The notes beneath the pieces are model-generated. The model saw only the letters and a list, made by a program, of their open reading frames with translations. It did no database searches and had not been told where the DNA came from. A program made the position numbers and the translations under genes. 64,000 nt of DNA from CALCKW01 sp033852095 (GTDB taxonomy: Bacteria > Pseudomonadota > Gammaproteobacteria > CALCKW01). Positions 8,291-16,200 of the stretch are shown in pieces; positions within the stretch are counted from its first letter, which is position 1; the number at the start of each line of letters is the position of its first letter. The stretch covers positions 12,598-76,597 of the forward strand of contig JAWSVD010000045.1 in the NCBI GenBank assembly GCA_033852095.1, given 5' to 3'.

Positions 8291-9151
8291 ATGTCTGCAA
8301 AACGTCATTTTGACGCGGTTACCCTGCGCAGTTTCGTCACGATTGTGGACTTGGGTAGCATGACCGCCGCCGCCAAAAAACTGCACTTGACGCAGTCGGC
8401 GATCAGCATGCAAATAAAGCGGCTCGAAGAGGGCTTGGGCATGCCCGTGTTCGAGCGCATAGCGCGGGGCCTCTCCCCCACCAAAAATGGTGAGCAGTTG
8501 TTTCACTACGCACAGAAAATCCTCGCGCTCAACGATGAGGCCTGGGGCCGGCTGACCGCGCCCGATTACGCGGGCCAAGTGTCTTTGGGTGTGCCGGTGG
8601 ATCTTGTAGACCCGCTGATCCCGCAGGTGCTGCGCGCCTTCAACCGAGATTGTCCTCGCGCCCGGGTAAAACTGCGCTGCTTTAACTCCCGCACGTTGAT
8701 GGAGCTCTACGATGGCGGTGAGCTGGATATCGTATTGACCACGCAACGTAAGCCAAGGGTGGACGCGGACGTCTTGCGCTGGGAAGCGTTGAAATGGACT
8801 GGCGCGCGTGCAGGAGAGGTCTGGCGCCAGCGGCCACTGCCGCTCGCTTTTTGCAGCAACTGCGCCTTTCGTGGGGACGTGATTGATGCTTTGCAGGCGG
8901 TGAGCATCGACTGGATCGATACCACTGAGGCGGACGATGAAATTGCTATCTACGCCTCCATCGATGCCGATTTGGCGGTGGGGGCGGACATGGAACTCGC
9001 CGAGTTGCGCGGCCGGGAGGTGATTGAGCACGGCGGTGAGCTGCCTCAATTGCCGCAGTACGCCGTGGCGCTCTACGTGCGTGAGCGAAACGATGACAAC
9101 CTCGTTGCTGCGCTGGGCACCGCATTGCGCGAGGCGTTTCTGGCGGGCTGA
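8291..9151 (+). CDS. LysR-family transcriptional regulator
   Basis: 286 residues. The ATG at 8291 is preferred over the in-frame ATG at 8249 because GGAGAGG sits seven bases upstream and the winged-helix domain begins at once (TLRSFVTIVDLGSMTAAAKKL). The recognition helix region LTQSAISMQIKRLEEGLG lies at residues about 35-52. The effector domain follows (YAGQVSLGVPVDLVDPLIPQVL, ELDIVLTT). It is divergent from the DUF1127 gene across an AT-rich gap (8155-8290) that would be the natural operator. The ligand is unknown. Confidence 0.9.
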   Translation: MSAKRHFDAVTLRSFVTIVDLGSMTAAAKKLHLTQSAISMQIKRLEEGLGMPVFERIARGLSPTKNGEQLFHYAQKILALNDEAWGRLTAPDYAGQVSLGVPVDLVDPLIPQVLRAFNRDCPRARVKLRCFNSRTLMELYDGGELDIVLTTQRKPRVDADVLRWEALKWTGARAGEVWRQRPLPLAFCSNCAFRGDVIDALQAVSIDWIDTTEADDEIAIYASIDADLAVGADMELAELRGREVIEHGGELPQLPQYAVALYVRERNDDNLVAALGTALREAFLAG

Positions 9152-9294
9152 GCCGCTCATAGCCGACTTCGAGGCACCTTGTTAGGTGTGTGCTTTGAGT
9201 CCTTTCAACGTGCTGGGCGTGGAACTACGTATTTCTCTGCGGCGGTGTTTTTGGCAAAGTGAATTCCTCGTCAATGCACTTTGGGGAATTGCCC

Positions 9295-10053
9295 ATGAAC
9301 ACTTCACTAAAGTCTGTTGTATCACCGGGGCTTTTGTTTGCTGTCGCGTTGCTGCCCGCTGTTCACGCCGCCCCTCAGCATCTGCAGAGTGGTGCGGCAC
9401 AAGTTCAGCTGATCGAACTCTATACCTCAGAGGGCTGCAGCAGCTGCCCGCCCGCGGACAAGCGCTTGTCTAAGCTCAAACACGATCCCGCCCTTTGGGT
9501 CGAGCGTGTCCCCGTCGCCTTTCATGTGGATTACTGGGATTACATTGGTTGGGAAGATCCCTATGCGGACGCCGACAACAGCAACAGACAGCGAGAGCAT
9601 GAGGCGGCGGGTAATTTTTCCAGTGTGTACACACCTGGGTTTTTGGTGGATGGGCAGGAGTGGCGGGGGTTTTTCAGAGGCGCTCGGCTGCCCTCTCTTC
9701 AGAAAAGACAAGCGGGGCCCTTGTCCATCGAATACGATCAAGGGCAGGTTGTGGTGAATTATCAGCCAGTGATCAAAACCGATGAGAGCTTGCGGCTGCA
9801 ACTCGCGTGGTTGGGCGCAGGTCTGCAGAGCTCAGTCTCTGCAGGGGAGAACAGCGGGAAAAAACTGTCGCATGATTTTGTGGTGCTGCAACGCCAGCAA
9901 CAGATACTGACGCCGCAGCAGGGGTATTCTCACACCGGGTTGTTTGTTGCCAAGGACTTGCCAGCGGCGGAGCAATACGCCTTGGTCGGATGGCTGGAAG
10001 AGACAGCCACGGGGCGCCCAGTGCAGGCGGTTGGCGGTTGGGTAGAGCCTTAG
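9295..10053 (+). CDS. Secreted DUF1223 thioredoxin-fold protein
   Basis: 252 residues from the ATG at 9295, preceded by GGGGA; this start gives a clean signal peptide (KS then SVVSPGLLFAVALLPAVHA). The mature protein opens with the DUF1223 hallmark ELYTSEGCSSCPPADK, whose CxxC resembles a thioredoxin active site, and continues with HVDYWDYIGWEDPYA. Family members are periplasmic, and their role is not established; a redox or copper-related role has been proposed for some. It is convergent with the hydrolase gene, with 30 bp between stops. Confidence 0.85.
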   Translation: MNTSLKSVVSPGLLFAVALLPAVHAAPQHLQSGAAQVQLIELYTSEGCSSCPPADKRLSKLKHDPALWVERVPVAFHVDYWDYIGWEDPYADADNSNRQREHEAAGNFSSVYTPGFLVDGQEWRGFFRGARLPSLQKRQAGPLSIEYDQGQVVVNYQPVIKTDESLRLQLAWLGAGLQSSVSAGENSGKKLSHDFVVLQRQQQILTPQQGYSHTGLFVAKDLPAAEQYALVGWLEETATGRPVQAVGGWVEP

Positions 10054-10083
10054 ATTGGCTGGCCGGTCATCAGCGGCTTAGGC

Positions 10084-10926
10084 TCAAAGTCCCAAGGGTT
10101 GATGAAGCGCGTCAAACAGCTTCGGCTCGACGGCGATCTGTGTCACCACTGAGAGGTGGTTGCAGCCTGTGAGCAGCGCGATGTTCTGTTGCTCAGCACG
10201 CCCCATCATCTGTGAACCCATGTAGGCCTGTCGCTTAAAGTCTTCGGTTTCATCGGCACCTACGGCAAATTGAACGGCCCGCTCTGTTTTCTCAAAGCCG
10301 TGATAACAACTCCACTGTGCAGTCTCGGCAGTGGTCATCTGCAGCTCTTCGGCGATAGGGGTGCTGCCCACTGCGAATACATCGAACACCGGCGAGATCA
10401 ACAGCATGGCGGCGTCGCTGAAGCTGCCGTGCCGCGCACTCGCGGCTAGACCCCCGTGCCAGGCGAGATGCGCGCCTGCGGAGTGACCCGAGAGGATTGT
10501 ACGGGGCCATGACTTGTATTGATCGAGAAAAAGAAGGGCGGTGGCCGTGTCGTCGACCAACTCCACTAGCCGGAATTCGGGCATCAGGCGGTATTCTATA
10601 ATCGCGCAATCCCAGCCCCGCTCTAGATAGGGCTGTGCCATGAAATGCGATTGCTCACGGTCCATCATGCGCCAAAATCCGCCGTGAATAAACACAGCCA
10701 AGCCCTTGCTTGATGCTGTTGACCCGCACTGATAGAGTCGCAGGTCTTGGCGTGGATGGGGCCCGTAACTCAGTGTCTCGGCGCGCCAACCGCGATGGTC
10801 CTTGTCGCTTTCGAGCTGCTCGCCGAGCGCCTGCCAGCGATCCACCTCGGCGTGAAAATCAGGGATAGTCTCACGCAACATGTAGGCGTGGCTGAAATAA
10901 CGTTTGGCGCTGTCTGTTTGCAACAT
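10084..10926 (-). CDS. Alpha/beta hydrolase, kynurenine formamidase/esterase-like
   Basis: 280 residues. It carries the HGGFW oxyanion motif at about residue 81 and the nucleophile elbow GHSAGAHLAWHGG at about residue 147. The closing histidine is likely in GCNHLSV near residue 257, and the acid residue near VGADETEDF. Arylformamidases and related esterases share this HGG plus GHSAG layout. The gene is the last of the leftward 2-aminobenzoate operon, 50 bp after the Rid gene. A formamidase would make anthranilate precursors from N-formylkynurenine; alternatively it could open or clip a late CoA intermediate. No kynureninase or tryptophan dioxygenase gene lies in the window, so the substrate is open. 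Confidence 0.75.
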   Translation of the reverse strand: MLQTDSAKRYFSHAYMLRETIPDFHAEVDRWQALGEQLESDKDHRGWRAETLSYGPHPRQDLRLYQCGSTASSKGLAVFIHGGFWRMMDREQSHFMAQPYLERGWDCAIIEYRLMPEFRLVELVDDTATALLFLDQYKSWPRTILSGHSAGAHLAWHGGLAASARHGSFSDAAMLLISPVFDVFAVGSTPIAEELQMTTAETAQWSCYHGFEKTERAVQFAVGADETEDFKRQAYMGSQMMGRAEQQNIALLTGCNHLSVVTQIAVEPKLFDALHQPLGL

Positions 10927-10976
10927 GGCTGTGCCTATGGGTGTCGATTGTGACCAGAGATAAGTCCGCCGCTCTC

Positions 10977-11390
10977 TCAGCTGCTCGGCAGCACGGCGGT
11001 TGCCTCTATCTCCACTTGTGCTCTGTCTTCCATCAGGGCCACCACCTGCACCATCGCCATGGCGGGGTAGTGCTTGCCGATGATGCGTCTATAGGCTTGG
11101 CCTATACCTTTTAAATTCTCTAGGTAGGCTGATTTGTCGGTGATGTACCAGGTCATGCGCACCAGATGCTCGGGTCGTGCCCCACCGGCCTCCAGCACCG
11201 CAACCACGTTGCTGAGAGTCTGCGCCACCTGCTCGACGAAGTCATCCGTCTGAAATTCATGCTGCTCATCCCAGCCAATCAAACCGCCTGTGTACAGCGT
11301 GGTTCCAGTGGCCGCCACGCCATTCGCATAGCCCTTAGGGGGCCGCCAATTTTTGGGGTGCAGTAATTCGTGTGGTGTGCTGCGTATCAT
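10977..11390 (-). CDS. Rid/YjgF family protein
   Basis: 137 residues, the usual length for the Rid fold. Family blocks seen are GLIGWDEQHEF, QTLSNVVAVLEAGGA, LVRMTWYITD and AQVEIEATAVLP. The arginine of RidA enamine/imine deaminases (in E. coli PARSCVEVARL) is methionine here (PAMAMVQVVAL), so classic deaminase activity is doubtful and a Rid-like subfamily is more likely. It overlaps the CoA ligase gene by four bases, so translation is probably coupled. Inference: in this pathway it may handle the ring enamine made by the monooxygenase/reductase and help release ammonia. Confidence 0.85.
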   Translation of the reverse strand: MIRSTPHELLHPKNWRPPKGYANGVAATGTTLYTGGLIGWDEQHEFQTDDFVEQVAQTLSNVVAVLEAGGARPEHLVRMTWYITDKSAYLENLKGIGQAYRRIIGKHYPAMAMVQVVALMEDRAQVEIEATAVLPSS

Positions 11391-13036
11391 ATTTTCCCCT
11401 CCTTCAGGAGCGCTTCCTCTGATTCTTTGCGCAGCTTGTATCGCTGCACCTTGCCCGTCTGGGTTTTAGGCAGAGCATCCATGAACCGTATTGAACGTGG
11501 GTATTTGTAGGGTGCAATGGTTTTTTTAACGTGTTCCTGCAGTTGCAGCCTAGTCGCCTCAGTCGCCTGGCTTTGCTCGCGCAGTACAATATGGGCCTGT
11601 ACTATTTGGCCGCGTTGTTCATCCTTGCAGCCCACCACTGCGCATTCGAGCACATCGGGGTGGGCCAGCAGCGCCGCCTCCACCTCCGGGCCTGGAATGT
11701 TGTAGCCACTGGAGATAATCATGTCATCGTTGCGGGCGCAGAAATAAAAGTAACCCTGTTCGTCCTGTACAAAGGTATCGCCAGTGATGTTCCAGCCGCT
11801 CTCTACATAAGCGCTCTGGCGCTCGTCGTCCAGGTAGCGGCAGCCGGTGGGGCCGCGAACGGCGAGCCGCCCAGCTGTTCCTCTCGGCAGCTCGCGCATC
11901 TGCTCGTCGACTATCTTCGCCTCGTAGCCGGTCACGACTTTCCCAGTGCAGCCAGCTCGTGCGTCGTCCATGCGGTTGCTGATGAAAATATGCAGCAGCT
12001 CGGTAGCGCCTATGCCGTCGAGCATGGGTTTTCCGGTTTTTTGTTGCCACTGCTCAAAAACAGGCGCGGCCAAAGTCTCTCCGGCGGACACCGCACAGCG
12101 TAGCGAGGACAAATCGGCTCCCTCATCGATGGCGCGCATCATGACGCGGTAGGCCGTGGGTGCGGTAAAACAGATGGTTGCTCTGTGCCGCTCGATGATC
12201 TCAACCATGTTCGCTGGGGAGGCCGTCTCCAGCAGTGTGGCTGTGGCACCAAAGCGCAGCGGGAAGATTGCCAGGCCACCCAGACCAAAGGTGAAAGCCA
12301 GTGGTGGCGAGCCGACAAAAACATCGCTGGGTTCGACTTGCAATACCTCTTTAGCGTAGCTATCGGCGATACTGAGCAGGTCTCGGTGAAAATGCATGGT
12401 CGCCTTGGGCTCGCCAGTAGTGCCGGAGGTGAATCCCAGCAGTGCCACGTCGTCGCGGCCGGTGCGCACGGCATCGAAATTCACGGCTTTGGCCAGCGCG
12501 GCTCGGTCCAGTTCTGCGTCGTGATTGAAGCTGCCATCAAAACTGACCACCCGCTCAAGATAGTCACTGTCTTGGGCGCAGGCCATGAGCTCTTCGGTCA
12601 TCCTGTTGTCGCACAGGGCGAGCTTTATCTGCGCCTTGTCTATGATCTGTCGCAGCTCGGTTTCGCGCAACAGCGGCATGCTGTTGATCACCACCGCGCC
12701 GGCCTTGGTCGCGGCCAACCACGCCGCCACCATGGCGGGGTTGTTGGCGGATCGGATCAACACTCGGTTGCCCGGCAGCACGGCATAGTCTTCGACCAGC
12801 GCGTGCGCCAGGCGGTTTGTCCAGTCCGACAGTTCCTTATAGGTTCGCTGTCGCCCGTTGCCAATGAGAGCAACGTGATCGCCAAAGCCTTTGTCCACCA
12901 TGGCGTCTGTCAGTACGCTGCCCACGTTGAGGTATTCCGGGTAGGGGAATGCCTCCATGAGATAGTGCGGTTGCGCGCCCTCGGGGGGCAGGCTATCGCG
13001 GGCAAAGGTGTCTATATGTGCACTGGGTCCTAACAT
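11387..13036 (-). CDS. 2-aminobenzoate-CoA ligase-like (benzoate-CoA ligase family)
   Basis: 549-residue AMP-forming acyl-CoA synthetase. Motifs: LLGFTSGTTGEPKATMHFH (phosphate loop, about residue 203), GIGATELLH (A5), WNITGDTF and YFYFCARNDDMIISSGYNI (A7-A8), and PKTQTGKVQRYKLR with the catalytic lysine near the end. The N-terminal region and the ATELLH segment fit the benzoate/2-aminobenzoate ligase branch, like AbmG of Azoarcus evansii. It would activate anthranilate to 2-aminobenzoyl-CoA in the cytoplasm. The substrate is inferred chiefly from the co-operonic monooxygenase/reductase. It is 31 bp downstream of the acyl-CoA dehydrogenase. Confidence 0.8.
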   Translation of the reverse strand: MLGPSAHIDTFARDSLPPEGAQPHYLMEAFPYPEYLNVGSVLTDAMVDKGFGDHVALIGNGRQRTYKELSDWTNRLAHALVEDYAVLPGNRVLIRSANNPAMVAAWLAATKAGAVVINSMPLLRETELRQIIDKAQIKLALCDNRMTEELMACAQDSDYLERVVSFDGSFNHDAELDRAALAKAVNFDAVRTGRDDVALLGFTSGTTGEPKATMHFHRDLLSIADSYAKEVLQVEPSDVFVGSPPLAFTFGLGGLAIFPLRFGATATLLETASPANMVEIIERHRATICFTAPTAYRVMMRAIDEGADLSSLRCAVSAGETLAAPVFEQWQQKTGKPMLDGIGATELLHIFISNRMDDARAGCTGKVVTGYEAKIVDEQMRELPRGTAGRLAVRGPTGCRYLDDERQSAYVESGWNITGDTFVQDEQGYFYFCARNDDMIISSGYNIPGPEVEAALLAHPDVLECAVVGCKDEQRGQIVQAHIVLREQSQATEATRLQLQEHVKKTIAPYKYPRSIRFMDALPKTQTGKVQRYKLRKESEEALLKEGKI

Positions 13037-13067
13037 GGTTGTTCTCCCGTGAACGCGCTTCTCAGGG

Positions 13068-14204
13068 TCAATCGCAGAGCACGCTTTTTGCGATGATCAA
13101 TTTTTGTACGTCCGACGCACCTTCGTAGATGCGCAGGGCGCGAACTTCGCGGTACAACCCCTCCACGACTGAGCCCCTGCGCACGCCTTCTGCACCGTGC
13201 AGTTGCACCGCGGTGTCGATGGTGCGCTGGGCGGCCTCGGTGGCGTACAGTTTGGCCATGGCTGCTTCGCGGCTGGCTCGACCGGCGTGCTTGTCCTTGT
13301 GCCATGCGGCGCGGTAGACCAGCAGGGCCGCCGCGTCGATATCGAGCGCCATGTCGGCGATGTGGCCGCGCACCATCTGCAGCTCGCTCAGTGGCGTACC
13401 GGCGATCTCGCGCTTATCGATATGCTGCAAGGTTGCCTGCAGTGCGCGTCTGGCCATGCCAAGTGCGGCGGCGCCCACCGTGCTGCGAAATACATCGAGC
13501 ACGGCCATGGCCACAGCGAAGCCGCCGCCTGGCTGCCCAATCAGTGCGCTCTCAGGCAGCGTCATATCTGTGAATGATATGCGCGCTAGGGGGTGGGGGC
13601 TGATGGTTTCAAGTCGCTCTTCAATTTGCAGTCCCGGCGTGTCTGCGGGTACTAGGAATGCAGACAGGCCTTTTGCGCCGGGCGCTTCACCGCTGCGAAC
13701 AAAGACCGTGTATACGTCCGCGATGCCGCCGTTTGATATCCAGGTCTTTTCGCCGTTGAGCACATAAGATCTGCCGCTGCGTGCGGCCGTGCTGCTGATG
13801 TTGGCGACGTCGGATCCACTCGTTTGTTCGGTCAGCGCAAATGCCGCTATGGCGCCGCCGCTGCGGCTGCGCGTCAGCCACTGTTGCTGCTCTTGTGTGC
13901 CAAATAAACTCACGGCGCCCATGCCCAGACCCTGCATGGCGAATGAAAAATCAGCCAGTGCGTCGTGGCGGGCGAGGGTCTCGCGAATCAAGCACAGGCT
14001 GCGCACGTCCAGGGTCTCACTTGCCGTTGCGCCACTGTGTTGCAGAAATCCCGCGGCACCGAGTGAACGGACCAGCTCACGACAGGTCTGATCGACATCC
14101 CCGAGATCTAGGGGCAGGTTCAGGCCGCACCACTCATCGAGGGACTGCACCAGTTGCTGGTGCTGAGAATCTAAAAATGGCCAGTTCAAGTAGCTCTTGT
14201 CCAT
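13068..14204 (-). CDS. Acyl-CoA dehydrogenase (operon copy)
   Basis: 378 residues from the ATG at 14204, four bases after the enoyl-CoA hydratase stop. A longer frame upstream overlaps that gene and encodes no family sequence. Domain order is typical: N-terminal helical domain, FAD/substrate blocks AFALTEQTSGSDVANI and GEKTWISNGG, then the C-terminal helical bundle. The catalytic base is the Glu in RIYEGASDVQKLIIAK. It is a short-chain-type enzyme expected to desaturate a CoA thioester formed after ring reduction. A close paralogue lies at 19023-20162, about four residues in five identical by eye. Confidence 0.9.
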   Translation of the reverse strand: MDKSYLNWPFLDSQHQQLVQSLDEWCGLNLPLDLGDVDQTCRELVRSLGAAGFLQHSGATASETLDVRSLCLIRETLARHDALADFSFAMQGLGMGAVSLFGTQEQQQWLTRSRSGGAIAAFALTEQTSGSDVANISSTAARSGRSYVLNGEKTWISNGGIADVYTVFVRSGEAPGAKGLSAFLVPADTPGLQIEERLETISPHPLARISFTDMTLPESALIGQPGGGFAVAMAVLDVFRSTVGAAALGMARRALQATLQHIDKREIAGTPLSELQMVRGHIADMALDIDAAALLVYRAAWHKDKHAGRASREAAMAKLYATEAAQRTIDTAVQLHGAEGVRRGSVVEGLYREVRALRIYEGASDVQKLIIAKSVLCD

Positions 14205-14208
14205 CAGC

Positions 14209-15021
14209 TCAGTCTCCTTTGAAAGAAGGTTTTTCTTTGCGCAGCAATGCCTCGTAGGCTCGCTTGAAATCGGCTGTTTGCATGCAGATGGCCTGCGCCT
14301 GCGCCTCGGCCTCAATGGCCTGCTCGGGCGACATGTTCCACTCGTGTGCCAGGGCTGTCTTGGTGATGCCATGGGCGAAGGTCGGTCCCTCGGCAATGCG
14401 CTGGGCCAGGGATAATGCTTGCTCTTGCAGCGCCGCTGCCGGGTGCAGTGCATTGTAGAAGCCCCAATTCAGGCCCTCAGCGGCGCTCATGCTTCTGCCG
14501 GTGTAGAGCAGTTCCGCCGCGCGGCCCTGGCCGATGATGCGGGGCAGGATGGCGCAGGCGCCCATGTCACAACCCGCCAGGCCCACGCGGGTAAACAAAA
14601 AGGCCGTTTTGGCTTCTGGAGTGGCGAGCCGAAGATCAGCGGCCATGGCGATTATCGCGCCGGCGCCGACGCAGACGCCGTCCACGGCAGCGATGATCGG
14701 TTTTCGGCAACCCAGCATGGCTTTGATCAAATCACCGCTCATGCGGGTAAAGGCCAACAGCCCTTTCATGTCTTTTTCCAGCAAGGGTGCAATGATCTCG
14801 TGAACATCACCGCCGGAGCAAAAATTGCCACCCTGTGAAGCGAAGACCACAACGTCAATCTCGTCCGCGTAGGGCAGCGCTCTAAAGGTGTCGCGCAGCT
14901 CGGCGTAACTCTCAAAGCTCAGTGGGTTTTTGCGCTCGGGTCGATTGAGTTGCAGCGTTGCAACTCTGTTCTCAACGCTCCACAGAAAGTGTTTGGCTTT
15001 AAAATTATTGAGATCAATCAT
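14209..15021 (-). CDS. Enoyl-CoA hydratase/isomerase family protein
   Basis: 270-residue crotonase-fold protein. Seen are LQLNRPERKNPLSFESYAEL, the first oxyanion-hole segment FASQGGNFCSGGDVHEI and the second, AAVDGVCVGAGAIIAMAADL. The usual glutamate site is in the FLFTRVGLAGCDMGA region. It overlaps the MarR gene by eight bases. In the 2-aminobenzoyl-CoA route it would hydrate, or hydrolytically open, the alicyclic CoA intermediate, together with the SDR and the acyl-CoA dehydrogenase. The precise reaction is not shown by the sequence. A decayed relative is found at 20163-20660. Confidence 0.88.
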   Translation of the reverse strand: MIDLNNFKAKHFLWSVENRVATLQLNRPERKNPLSFESYAELRDTFRALPYADEIDVVVFASQGGNFCSGGDVHEIIAPLLEKDMKGLLAFTRMSGDLIKAMLGCRKPIIAAVDGVCVGAGAIIAMAADLRLATPEAKTAFLFTRVGLAGCDMGACAILPRIIGQGRAAELLYTGRSMSAAEGLNWGFYNALHPAAALQEQALSLAQRIAEGPTFAHGITKTALAHEWNMSPEQAIEAEAQAQAICMQTADFKRAYEALLRKEKPSFKGD

Positions 15022-15457
15022 GGGGGGTCTTCCGCAGCGGGGCCAAGGAGCTTTCTATGCTGGCTAGATCTGTTTCGTCTAAACTTTGAAACAGTTCATC
15101 TACCCATGCTTCATGCGCTTGAGCCATGTGCGTGAAGGCTTCTGTGCCCGCGAGGCTCAGTTGCACGCGGGTCGCTCTGCGGTCACCGTCTACCGATACC
15201 CGTTGTACCTGTCCGTCTGCCTCCAGCCGGTCGATGATGCCCGTGACGTTGCCATTGGACACCATCAGCTGATCAGACAGTTCGGACATTTTCAAGCCAC
15301 TCGGTGTCCTGGAGAGGGCAGACATAACATCAAACCTTGGCAGTGTGGTGTCGAATTCGAGCCGCAGTTTGTTGCGCAGCTGTGTCTCAATATGTTTGCT
15401 GGTTTTTAGCAGCTGCAGCCACAGCCTGAGCCGTTGTTTGCTGGCACTGGAATTCAT
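15014..15457 (-). CDS. MarR-family transcriptional regulator
   Basis: 147 residues from the ATG at 15457; this start overlaps the SDR stop as ATGA. The frame extends upstream, but that part lies inside the SDR gene. Winged helix: LKMSELSDQLMVSNGNVTGIIDRLEADGQVQRVSVDGDRRATRVQ at about residues 55-100. Embedded in the operon, it most likely represses its own pathway and is released by an aromatic acid or its CoA ester, as for BadR and HpaR relatives. A candidate operator is the inverted repeat at 18635-18665 upstream of the first gene. Confidence 0.9.
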   Translation of the reverse strand: MNSSASKQRLRLWLQLLKTSKHIETQLRNKLRLEFDTTLPRFDVMSALSRTPSGLKMSELSDQLMVSNGNVTGIIDRLEADGQVQRVSVDGDRRATRVQLSLAGTEAFTHMAQAHEAWVDELFQSLDETDLASIESSLAPLRKTPHD

Positions 15458-16200
15458 AGTTCTCCTCCGGCGATAGGCAGCGCCTGGCCGTTGATGCCAG
15501 AAGAAGTCTCGGCGCAGATCCAGAGCACAGCGGCCGCAACTTCCTCCGCTGTTATCAAACGATTCTGTGGGTTGTGTTTGCTCAGCTCTTGTCTTGCCGA
15601 CGCCCTGTCCATGCCTGTCACCGCGCTTATCTTCACGATGCTCGCATCCGTCATCGGGGTGTCTAAAAAGCTCGGGCACAGGGCGTTGGCGGTGATGCCG
15701 GTGTTGGCGACATCTTTGGCCACGGCGCGGGCCAGGCCAACGACACCGTGTTTGGCAGCAGAGTAGGCGGCCGTGTAGGCGTAGCCCTTGAGGCCGGCTG
15801 TGGAGGCGATGGAGATCAGCCTGCCCCAGTCTTCTGGCATGCGCTTGCGCGCTTCGCGCCAAGTCAAAAACACACCTGTTAAGTTGGTGCCGATCATCGC
15901 CTGCCAGTCCGCCATAGTGGTTCTTTCGAAGGGTTTACTGACGGCTGTGCCAGCGTTGGCAATCGCGATGTCCACCGTGCCCATGTCGTCGAAAAGCTCT
16001 ATCACCTCCGCCTCGACGCTGATATCACAGAGGCGATAGTCAATGTTGAGGTGTTGGGCTGCGACCGCCTGCAGCGGTTGTTCGCGCCTGCCGCAGATGG
16101 TCACAACAGCGCCCGCCTCCGCCAGTACTGTGGCGATTGTGGCGCCGGCGCCGCTGCCGCCGCCCGTGACCAGCGCGCGCTTTCCCTGTAAATCCGTCAT
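15454..16200 (-). CDS. SDR-family dehydrogenase, probably a 3-hydroxyacyl-CoA dehydrogenase of the pathway
   Basis: 248 residues, classical short-chain dehydrogenase. Seen are the cofactor loop TGGGSGAGATIA near residue 11, NAGTA near residue 85, the serine in SIASTAG and the YTAAYSAAKHG catalytic Tyr/Lys near residue 155. It ends AGGEL. Start and stop both overlap neighbours by four bases, so it is translationally coupled between the monooxygenase/reductase and MarR. It would oxidise the hydroxyl added by the hydratase. Confidence 0.88.
   Translation of the reverse strand: MTDLQGKRALVTGGGSGAGATIATVLAEAGAVVTICGRREQPLQAVAAQHLNIDYRLCDISVEAEVIELFDDMGTVDIAIANAGTAVSKPFERTTMADWQAMIGTNLTGVFLTWREARKRMPEDWGRLISIASTAGLKGYAYTAAYSAAKHGVVGLARAVAKDVANTGITANALCPSFLDTPMTDASIVKISAVTGMDRASARQELSKHNPQNRLITAEEVAAAVLWICAETSSGINGQALPIAGGEL

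Noticed and set aside
8267..9160. Long open frame of 297 codons on the minus strand
   Set aside because: It lies exactly opposite the LysR gene, has no family motif and reflects the GC-rich codon pattern of that gene.
12185..13033. 282-codon frame on the plus strand
   Set aside because: Antisense to the CoA ligase, whose motifs are unambiguous; low-complexity His/Gly-rich translation.
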